Source: Lentimicrobiaceae bacterium (lineage in GTDB: Bacteria; Bacteroidota; Bacteroidia; Bacteroidales; JAGONC01). Taken from it: a DNA stretch of 5,090 bases. The translations under genes and the position numbers were made by a program. Shown piece by piece: positions 1 to 5,090 of the stretch (positions are counted from its first letter, which is position 1; every line of letters begins with the position of its first letter). The stretch spans positions 1-5,090 of the forward strand of contig JAUXII010000114.1 in the NCBI GenBank assembly GCA_030621075.1, written 5' to 3'. A model generated the notes under the pieces. The model worked only from the letters and a program-made list of their open reading frames with translations, was not told the DNA's origin and made no database searches.

Positions 1-26
1 TTCCTAAGACGCTTGGCCTCCGACTT
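1..26 (-). other. Probable sequencing-adapter remnant (BGI/MGI DNBSEQ type) at contig edge
   Basis: Read on the minus strand, these bases run AAGTCGGAGGCCAAGCG followed by TCTTAGGAA. From memory, the DNBSEQ library adapter has the same two blocks with one more G between them (GCGG-TC rather than GCG-TC), so the match is 26 bases with a single missing base. The adapter joins the coding sequence in the middle of the second PKD domain of the neighbouring gene, exactly where the protein stops resembling its family. The TAG at 4-6 that closes the reading frame lies inside this segment, so it is not a biological stop. The assignment rests on recall of the adapter sequence, but a chance match of this length at a sequence end is very unlikely. 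Confidence 0.88.
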
Positions 27-2817
27 CATAAACACCGGCAGTATAATAAATAATGTTTGCCGGATTTTGTTCGTTTGATGTATCAGGCGTTCCACCGGGG
101 AAAGACCATTGCCAGGAATCCGGTTCCGGATTACCGGTCGATAGGTCAAAGAAATCAATACCTGTTCCGGAAAGTATGGTTGTTGCTGAGGCTGAGAAAT
201 CAGCTTCAGGAGGTGTTCCGGAGGAAATAACCGTAATATATTCACTTTTGAACTCGGTATCCTCTCCATAAAGATTACTAACTGTAAGAATGACATCAAA
301 AATTCCCTGTTCTTCATAAATAATATTTTCCGGATGTTGCTCTTCCGAAGTTTCAGGAGTTCCTCCGGGAAACGACCATTGCCAGGTAGTTGGTTCACCT
401 GTGGAAAGATCAGTAAAGTTAACTCCTTGCCCCACTTCAATAGTTGTATGGTTTGCTACAAAGTCGGCTGTTGGAGCAATTTCACCACATCCTGCCCCGG
501 GTGTGGCAAAAATAGTATCACCTGCACTATTAATAGCCGCCACCTCTGTTGAGGCTGTCCAGCTTTCAGGTAAGGAATTGTTCTCGAATGGGTTACACAG
601 CGTTAGCGACGGCCCGTAACCATCTGCCAGCGTGTCCCAGGGTAGAAGGTCATCATATTCTACAAAGTCAATTACCAGATCTTCACTGTTTCTTAGCTCG
701 ATTAACTCCCCGCTGTTGCTTAAACCACCCTCTGTCCATTCCAGTGTGGATAGTCCGAATGTTTGCTGCATGGCTTCTGCCTTTAAGGCAACTACAACAT
801 ATTCCGCGGGAGCTAACGTAAGAGTAGGGAAGGTGAAGGTTACGCCTGACGAAAAATAGTACCCTGTAAGGTCAATTGGGTCAATGTCATTATTGAAAAG
901 CTCAATAAATTCAAGGCTGTCTGTACCCTCCTCCGGTGGGTTATACATTATTTCGGTGATCACTAATCTCGGTAAGGCCGATGCGCATCCGGCGTAGGGC
1001 GAAGCCCATATCGTATCACCAGCCCCATTAACGGCAGCAAATTCAGTAGAAGCCGTCCAGTTTGCGGGGAGAAAATTATTGCTGTTAGGATCACAAAGCG
1101 TTAACGACGGCCCATACCCATTGGCAAGTGTATCCCATGGTTGTTCATTATCGTATAAAACCATGTCAACAGTAAAATCAAGCGTGTCTTTAAGTTCAAT
1201 CAATTCACCATCATTGCTAAGGCTACCACTGGTCCATTCATAAGAAGGATACCCGAAAGTGCCTAAAAATGCCATCAGGTCTTTTGATATTACTATAAAG
1301 TTTCCAGGATCCAGGTCAACATCAGGAAATTCAAACTCAATACCTTGAGAGAAATAATAACCATCTAAATTAACCGAACTGGCTCCATTATTGTAAATCT
1401 CAATAAATTCAAGTGAGTCAGTACCACTTTCAGGAGGGTTATACATTATCTCAGTGATAACGATATCAGGTGGAATAAACCCTGATACATCTCCTGTTAT
1501 TTCAACCTGGTCAACACCCCAACGGCGCGGGTTGCCACTGCTCAGGTATTGAAAAGCAATATGCACATTTGATCCGGAAATAGGGGAGAGGTCCAGGTAG
1601 CCCGATGGCTCCCATATGTCCTGCTCTGCAGGTTTGCTGAAGGTGATTTCTGTCCAGGTGGCAAGGGTGGGATCACCACTGACGTAATCAGTTGAAAACT
1701 TTAACATCAGCTCGTCACCGGTGGTTCCATATTTCCATGTAGTATAAAAAACCATCATCTCCATACTGAAATTGTTAAAATCCAGGGAAGGTGAGATAAG
1801 CCAGTCATTACTAAGCTCATTCTCATTATAGCCATTCATTTGTGCAAAATAGGTGCTGTTCAGGGCGCCTCCAAAATCAACAACAGCCCAATCTTTATCA
1901 CTTGCCACATTAAAAGTGGTCCAACTACCAAATGTTCCGTCTTCAAAATCTTCGGTGTTAATAATAGAACGCGTTGTGGTGCTGTCAAAAGGTGGTGTGC
2001 CGTCATTTTTATAGTCAATCAACGTCCCGGTATTTGTATAAGGAAATATTTTAAAATAATAAGTTGTTGTTGGATTAAGATTTGTAAAAGTATATGTTTC
2101 AGTACCGTAGGTAATATTCTTTACTCCTTCGCCATCTGACAGGTTTGTGTCGTCGGCAACAGGAACACCATCAACCGGCAGTGTGATATTGTTCTGATCG
2201 CTTGCTTTAATCAGGTATCCCAATGGTAATTGAGTGCCTATGGCATCTGTCCAGTTTATTTCGATATTTATCCCATACGTAGTAGACGAAAAGTTTGTTG
2301 GGTAGTTACTGGGTTCAGGATCAGCACTCCCACCATAGCTAAGCCAGGAGATATTATCAACGCTGACTTGTCCGGCTGAGGTATTTGCCTGGATGAATTT
2401 TATGGTAAAATCGCCGGGAATGTTTACAACTATATCTCCCGAGTTTTTAACGATGCCTTCTTCATTATTGGATGTAACGGTGGCCATCCAAACATCATTG
2501 ATGTATATATCCAGTTCAACATTTGTAGAAAATGCCTGCATATAGTCAAAGTTAAAAGAGGCAATGCCATCGGCTATCACCCCCGATGATACTTCTGATA
2601 CAGGTATTCTGTTTTTCCCTAAACAAGGGGTTTCATCAGTGATGAGCATGTCTCCACGGCATTGCCAATAAGCCCATACTGACCCGTCCTGCCCGATGAA
2701 AGTGCCATCTGCATATGTGCCTCCTGTTTCAGGAAAGTTGACAAAAGTCTCTAATCCGTCTGCGAATAAAAGCTGTGAAAAAGAAAGGATAAGGGTAATA
2801 AGGAATATTTTCTTCAT
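4..2817 (-). CDS. Secreted multidomain protein with two lamin-tail and two PKD domains, 3' end missing
   Basis: The start is the ATG at 2815-2817, followed directly by a signal peptide (MKKIFLITLILSFSQLLFA, cleavage near residue 19). Domains in order: an N-terminal beta-sandwich-like module common in Bacteroidota surface proteins (about 20-161, with FVNFPE, DGTFIGQDGS, DYMQAFSTNV and VDNISW); a fibronectin III-like segment (about 168-283, LNPTTTYYFKIFPY); a choice-of-anchor J-like domain (about 288-442, FEDGTFGSWT, DWLISPSLDF, WGVDQVEI); two lamin-tail domains (about 452-612 and 618-778, each opening VITEIMYNPPE); and two PKD domains (about 782-865, and 871 onward, each with WQWSFPGGTP). Paired cysteines C575/C611 and C741/C777 could form disulfides. 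No catalytic domain is visible, so a binding or adhesive surface role is inferred. Genomic sequence supports the protein only to Tyr930; the last residues and the stop come from adapter. The rest of PKD 2, and probably a T9SS sorting domain, lie off the edge. Confidence 0.93.
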   Translation of the reverse strand: MKKIFLITLILSFSQLLFADGLETFVNFPETGGTYADGTFIGQDGSVWAYWQCRGDMLITDETPCLGKNRIPVSEVSSGVIADGIASFNFDYMQAFSTNVELDIYINDVWMATVTSNNEEGIVKNSGDIVVNIPGDFTIKFIQANTSAGQVSVDNISWLSYGGSADPEPSNYPTNFSSTTYGINIEINWTDAIGTQLPLGYLIKASDQNNITLPVDGVPVADDTNLSDGEGVKNITYGTETYTFTNLNPTTTYYFKIFPYTNTGTLIDYKNDGTPPFDSTTTRSIINTEDFEDGTFGSWTTFNVASDKDWAVVDFGGALNSTYFAQMNGYNENELSNDWLISPSLDFNNFSMEMMVFYTTWKYGTTGDELMLKFSTDYVSGDPTLATWTEITFSKPAEQDIWEPSGYLDLSPISGSNVHIAFQYLSSGNPRRWGVDQVEITGDVSGFIPPDIVITEIMYNPPESGTDSLEFIEIYNNGASSVNLDGYYFSQGIEFEFPDVDLDPGNFIVISKDLMAFLGTFGYPSYEWTSGSLSNDGELIELKDTLDFTVDMVLYDNEQPWDTLANGYGPSLTLCDPNSNNFLPANWTASTEFAAVNGAGDTIWASPYAGCASALPRLVITEIMYNPPEEGTDSLEFIELFNNDIDPIDLTGYYFSSGVTFTFPTLTLAPAEYVVVALKAEAMQQTFGLSTLEWTEGGLSNSGELIELRNSEDLVIDFVEYDDLLPWDTLADGYGPSLTLCNPFENNSLPESWTASTEVAAINSAGDTIFATPGAGCGEIAPTADFVANHTTIEVGQGVNFTDLSTGEPTTWQWSFPGGTPETSEEQHPENIIYEEQGIFDVILTVSNLYGEDTEFKSEYITVISSGTPPEADFSASATTILSGTGIDFFDLSTGNPEPDSWQWSFPGGTPDTSNEQNPANIIYYTAGVYEVGGQAS
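28..474 (-). repeat. Two consecutive PKD domains, second one cut
   Basis: PKD 1 covers about residues 782-865 and PKD 2 starts near 871. Both share DLSTG, WQWSFPGGTP and a following NIIY, offset by 88-90 residues because PKD 2 carries two extra residues before its Trp. PKD 1 finishes normally with GIFDVILTVSNLYG. PKD 2 reaches AGVY and is then broken by the adapter remnant, so its last strand (usually V.L.V.N..G) is absent. PKD domains are Ig-like spacers common in secreted Bacteroidota proteins. Confidence 0.85.
484..1461 (-). repeat. Tandem duplication of a lamin-tail domain module (166-residue period)
   Basis: Residues 453-611 and 619-777 of the large secreted protein align without gaps at an offset of 166 residues (498 bp). 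I counted about 96 identical residues in 159, roughly 60%. The best kept blocks are VITEIMYNPPE at the start, GTDSLEFIE, GELIEL, PWDTLA, GYGPSLTLC, WTASTE and AGDTI. Codons for the same residues differ often, so this is an old internal duplication and not an assembly artefact. The module extends beyond the LTD core to a Cys-containing tail (AGC at 609-611 and 775-777), so the unit duplicated is the domain plus its linker. Confidence 0.9.
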
Positions 2818-2925
2818 GATAGCAAGTGTTAAATGATGAATGTTTTGATCTGTTATTTGCTACCACAAAGATCAGGTTTTTTTCAGAAAAGGAATTGGTT
2901 TTTATTAATTTATATCAACAAAAAA
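2818..2925. other. Intergenic gap between the two minus-strand genes
   Basis: This 108-bp AT-rich gap has no convincing terminator: a T run directly follows the beta-barrel stop codon, but no GC stem precedes it. The best promoter-like string for the large gene is GATCTTTG (minus strand, 2866-2873), close to TAnnTTTG but without a TTG at the right distance. Read-through from the beta-barrel gene is therefore as likely as a separate promoter. Confidence 0.4.
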
Positions 2926-3543
2926 TTACAAGGCAACATACAATCCTATTTGCAGATTTTGATTTTTATAATTGTCCAGAACATTCACCAGCCCCAAGGT
3001 ATACCTCACTTCGATACCAACAAAGATAATCGTTACACGTGCTCCAACATAAGCCCCTGCATCCCAGCGGTTAAAATAACTTTTATTATTGAGCTTCCTG
3101 TTCTCCTCATCGTTTATTAATCTGGCATCAACACGGTAAGAACCACTAACACCAACCAAACCGGCAAAAGGCCCAAGTTTAGCAGTAAGATGCAATGGGA
3201 TAGTCAGGTAATTAAGGTAAACATAATCGTCTGTAGGCAGAATTTCCCCGTCAGCAAAATATTTCAGCTTGCTCTCATCACTAATATATGAACCATTTTT
3301 AACATATTCCAGCCCTGAACCGAAACGAATAATGGGTATCACCTTCACCTCCTTATATAAAGATATATAAAAAGATCCTTTGGAATTCCCGAAATTGTTA
3401 CCGGAGCTTTTCAGAGAGGAGTTATTATATCCAACCTGAAAGAAATGAGTCCTCTTTTTCTTCTCTCCCATCTGAGCACTGACAGGATTAACAATAGAAA
3501 TCATCAAACCTGCCAATAAAAGTAATAGCATTGTTTTCTTCAT
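2926..3543 (-). CDS. Outer-membrane beta-barrel protein, PorT-like family
   Basis: This is a complete 205-residue protein with an ATG at 3541-3543 and a TAA at 2926-2928. Residues 1-23 form a signal peptide (Lys-rich start, LLLLLLAGLM core, cleavage after PVSA, mature end Gln-Met-Gly). The rest alternates polar and hydrophobic residues as in amphipathic strands. It carries hallmarks of the OMP_b-brl_2/PorT-like family: YLNYLTIPLHLTAKLG (about 109-124), a Gly-rich strand FAGLVGVSGSYR, and YTLGLVNV near the end (about 171-178), with a final strand QIGLYVAL. I infer an eight-stranded or similar small barrel in the outer membrane. The ligand or role is unknown; family members include PorT of the T9SS, but nothing here identifies that protein specifically. 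It lies 108 bp upstream of the large secreted gene on the same strand, so co-transcription is possible. The start lacks a Shine-Dalgarno sequence and is preceded by an A-rich run. Confidence 0.88.
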   Translation of the reverse strand: MKKTMLLLLLAGLMISIVNPVSAQMGEKKKRTHFFQVGYNNSSLKSSGNNFGNSKGSFYISLYKEVKVIPIIRFGSGLEYVKNGSYISDESKLKYFADGEILPTDDYVYLNYLTIPLHLTAKLGPFAGLVGVSGSYRVDARLINDEENRKLNNKSYFNRWDAGAYVGARVTIIFVGIEVRYTLGLVNVLDNYKNQNLQIGLYVAL

Positions 3544-3593
3544 GAGATTCTTTTTTTTAAATATGACATTTCATAAGATGAGGTGTAAAAATA

Positions 3594-3602
3594 CAAAAAA
3601 TA
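3594..3602 (-). promoter_or_regulatory. Possible -7 element for the beta-barrel gene
   Basis: On the minus strand this reads TATTTTTTG, which is the Bacteroidota -7 form TAnnTTTG with one extra T. It would give a 5' leader of about 45 bases before the ATG at 3543. I see no TTG at the expected -33 distance, so support is weak. Confidence 0.22.
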
Positions 3603-3608
3603 AATTTG
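3601..3608 (+). promoter_or_regulatory. Exact TAnnTTTG match upstream of the repeat-protein gene
   Basis: TAAATTTG fits the Bacteroidota -7 consensus exactly. Transcription would start near 3614, giving a leader of roughly 105 bases. No TTG lies 17-23 bases upstream, so it competes with the candidate at 3629-3657. Confidence 0.28.
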
Positions 3609-3628
3609 TTAAAGGAGATATCTCATCC

Positions 3629-3657
3629 TTGAACATGGTAAAAGTTTCTTACTTTTA
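3629..3657 (+). promoter_or_regulatory. Candidate promoter (TTG, 18-bp spacer, TACTTTTA) for the repeat-protein gene
   Basis: A TTG at 3629-3631 is followed after 18 bases by TACTTTTA at 3650-3657, seven of eight positions of TA..TTTG counting the free ones. The spacing is within the range described for Bacteroidota sigma factors. Transcription would begin around 3663, about 55 bases before the ATG at 3719. The A-rich stretch before the ATG, without a Shine-Dalgarno motif, is usual in this phylum. Confidence 0.38.
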
Positions 3658-3718
3658 AACCTTTTCCTAAAGAGGCCATCTAATATTAAAATCATTAATA
3701 ATTAAACACCATAAAAAA

Positions 3719-5090
3719 ATGAAAAAGATTTTACTTCTTAGCTTTATGCTAACTGCAGTCTGGGTTTTGAACGCTCAGCAAATTATTTTCGAAAACCTTT
3801 CCGAGGCAGTTCAGGCAGAACTGACAGCCGAAGAGCATGAACTGGATAACGAAATCCTGGAAGATGAGTTTGAAATGAAAAGCGATCAAAGCTATTACCA
3901 GGGAAATACCAGGACCCAGTCGACAGATACAATTATTTACTACAGATGGCATTATGAAACAGAAGAATGGTTCCAAACGCATCGCAAAGTAAAAACATAT
4001 AACGATGACGAACTGCTTGTTTCTGTTCTGTTTCAACACTGGAACCCAATGGAAGAGGATTGGTTCAACGGGATTTATAAAGACCTTGTTTATGACAACG
4101 ATGACAACCTTATTAGTAAAACCATACAGGTGTGGCACAACCCAACACAAACATGGTTCAACTTCTTTTTTAAACAATTTACCTATTCAGATGCAGGGCT
4201 GTTGACGGATGTCCTCCTTCAGAAATGGCATTTCGATTTAGAAACATGGGTCAATAAAAAGAGCAGGGAATTGGTTTATGATGATGATGACTTGCTAATT
4301 GCCGATACCAGTAGCTTTTGGAAACCTTTCGAAGAAGAGTGGATTAATTTTTTGTTGAATGAGTTTTCTTATAACGATTTGGGCTACTTAACCGAAAGAG
4401 TGACCAAAAAGTGGTTTTGTTTCAATAACGAATGGACGAAACGGCACAGGGCCCTTTACAATGTTGATACCAATGGCCAGGTAAATGACATCATTATTCA
4501 GCACTGGATATTCTTTATAGAGGATTGGGCCAATTCCAAAAAAATTCTCATTACTTATAACGATGCCGGCGATGTGACGGAAAGGCTTATTCAGCACTGG
4601 TTGTGGATGCTGGACGATTGGGGTGACTGGTTCCGGAGAACGTTTACTTATGATGATGCCGGCAATCTTGACGAGATGCTGTTTGAGAAGTGGAACCACT
4701 TCCTGGAGCAATGGCAAGGCAGGTGGCTGGACCAGTTTACTTTCGACGAAACAAACACCCTTACCGAACGTCTGACACTTCGCTGGTGTTTCTTCCTGGA
4801 GGACTGGGTAAACTTCCGTTTGATGACATTGGTAATTGATTACAAGAATATACTAACCGGTATTGACAATCCGTATGATCAGCCCGGAAGCATCATTATG
4901 AATTTCCAGAATCCTTACACCGGCCAGGGCCCGGTTATGGTTGAAGGCCTGGCTACAGGGCTGACCTATCAAATGACCATTTATTCCCTCGCCGGACAAC
5001 AGGTGTTTAACCAGGCTGTTTACGTAGGTGAGCCGGTAAATCTGGACGGCAGTCTGAACAACGGCTTCTACCTGATGAATGTAACATTGG
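3719..5090 (+). CDS. T9SS-sorted surface protein with ten 31-residue Trp repeats, 3' end outside window
   Basis: The frame opens at ATG 3719-3721 and stays open for 457 codons to the window edge with no stop. Residues 1-19 are a signal peptide (MKKILLLSFMLTAVWVLNA, then Gln-Gln). Residues 20-72 are an acidic linker rich in Glu and Asp. Residues 73-382 are ten gapless 31-residue repeats with Trp at positions 5 and 12 of every unit, followed ten residues later by an aromatic-Asp turn such as TYNDAG or TYDDAG. Residues about 394-457 are a T9SS type A sorting domain (Por_Secre_tail): NPY near its start, then IYSLAGQQV and the closing NNGFYLMNV; perhaps 10-15 residues remain beyond the window. I infer export by Sec, transit by the T9SS and attachment to or release from the cell surface. 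The repeats recall YD/RHS-type repeats and similar Trp-containing repeats in Bacteroidota surface proteins, but the function is unknown. The gene is divergent from the beta-barrel gene. Confidence 0.92.
   Translation, partial: MKKILLLSFMLTAVWVLNAQQIIFENLSEAVQAELTAEEHELDNEILEDEFEMKSDQSYYQGNTRTQSTDTIIYYRWHYETEEWFQTHRKVKTYNDDELLVSVLFQHWNPMEEDWFNGIYKDLVYDNDDNLISKTIQVWHNPTQTWFNFFFKQFTYSDAGLLTDVLLQKWHFDLETWVNKKSRELVYDDDDLLIADTSSFWKPFEEEWINFLLNEFSYNDLGYLTERVTKKWFCFNNEWTKRHRALYNVDTNGQVNDIIIQHWIFFIEDWANSKKILITYNDAGDVTERLIQHWLWMLDDWGDWFRRTFTYDDAGNLDEMLFEKWNHFLEQWQGRWLDQFTFDETNTLTERLTLRWCFFLEDWVNFRLMTLVIDYKNILTGIDNPYDQPGSIIMNFQNPYTGQGPVMVEGLATGLTYQMTIYSLAGQQVFNQAVYVGEPVNLDGSLNNGFYLMNVTL
3935..4864 (+). 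repeat. Ten tandem coding repeats of exactly 93 bp (31 residues), diverged at DNA level
   Basis: Taking units to begin four residues before the first Trp, the ten units fill 930 bp without any insertion or deletion. First Trp: residues 77, 108, 139, 170, 201, 232, 263, 294, 325 and 356; second Trp seven residues later in every unit. Approximate unit pattern: [LI]-[FI]-Q-[HKV]-W-x6-W-x-N-x6-[FL]-[TV]-[YF]-[NDS]-D-[DA]-G-x-L-x-[ED]. The aromatic at W+10 is Tyr in units 1-5, 7 and 8, Phe in unit 9, Val in unit 6 and Ile in unit 10. The DNA of the units has diverged widely; only short runs are shared, such as TTATTCAGCACTGG in units 7 and 8. Confidence 0.95.
4898..5090 (+). other. T9SS type A C-terminal sorting domain (partial)
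   Basis: Residues about 394-457 of the repeat protein show the usual order of the Por_Secre_tail domain: NPY at 398-400, a hydrophobic strand, IYSLAGQQV at 421-429, a Leu-Asp-Gly-Ser-Leu segment at 442-446, and NGFYLMNVTL at 448-457. The domain is recognised by the T9SS translocon and removed during export. The last strand, usually ending in basic residues, lies past the window. Confidence 0.85.

Noticed and set aside
1..30. A genuine frameshift or natural short C-terminus in the second PKD domain
   Set aside because: Neither alternative frame restores a PKD strand (they read EAKRLR or RPSVLG after the valine), and the bases are better explained as adapter.
2820..2862. TAGCAA...TTGCTA inverted repeat next to the large gene's start codon
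   Set aside because: A six-base AT-rich stem with a 31-base loop is too weak to support as a regulatory hairpin or terminator.
2926..3543. Calling the beta-barrel gene porT
   Set aside because: The family is shared by many small barrels of Bacteroidota; length and motifs do not single out PorT, and no other T9SS machinery genes are present.
3615..3624. Palindrome GAGATATCTC as an operator
   Set aside because: A 10-bp palindrome is expected by chance in about one in six regions of this size, and no regulator is nearby. It is mentioned only as part of the intergenic finding.
3749..4717. Minus-strand open frames opposite the Trp-repeat gene (3749-4177 and 4388-4717)
   Set aside because: They lack signal sequences or recognisable motifs and are antisense shadows; the plus frame is open throughout with signal peptide, repeats and sorting domain.
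3935..4864. A CRISPR-like or DNA-level tandem repeat with 93-bp period
   Set aside because: The units are diverged at the DNA level and the periodicity lies in the protein; there is no repeat-spacer structure.

Overview
The window is a piece of a Bacteroidota genome, probably an assembled metagenome or draft contig. I base this on cell-surface genes of a type IX secretion system (T9SS) lineage: a C-terminal sorting domain of the Por_Secre_tail type, lamin-tail, PKD and choice-of-anchor domains in one secreted protein, a small PorT-like outer-membrane beta-barrel, A-rich translation starts without Shine-Dalgarno sequences, and intergenic matches to the Bacteroidota promoter form TTG...TAnnTTTG. 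I cannot place it below phylum.

Layout. Positions 1-26 look like sequencing adapter, not genome: they match the reverse complement of the BGI/MGI (DNBSEQ) library adapter as I remember it, with one base missing. Positions 27-2817 (minus strand) hold a large secreted multidomain protein whose C-terminus is lost at this edge; its apparent stop codon lies inside the adapter. After a 108-bp gap comes a complete 205-residue outer-membrane beta-barrel gene (2926-3543, minus). A 175-bp divergent intergenic region (3544-3718) carries candidate promoters for both directions. From 3719 to the right edge (plus strand) runs a 457-residue open frame without a stop: signal peptide, acidic linker, ten tandem repeats of exactly 31 residues with two invariant tryptophans each, and most of a T9SS sorting domain.

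How they relate. All three products are predicted to leave the cytoplasm. The repeat protein is clearly T9SS cargo; the large protein probably is too, but the part that would prove it is missing. The beta-barrel would sit in the outer membrane. Nothing shows a shared pathway and no catalytic domain is visible. The two points most worth attention are the adapter remnant that creates a false protein end and the strictly periodic Trp repeat array.
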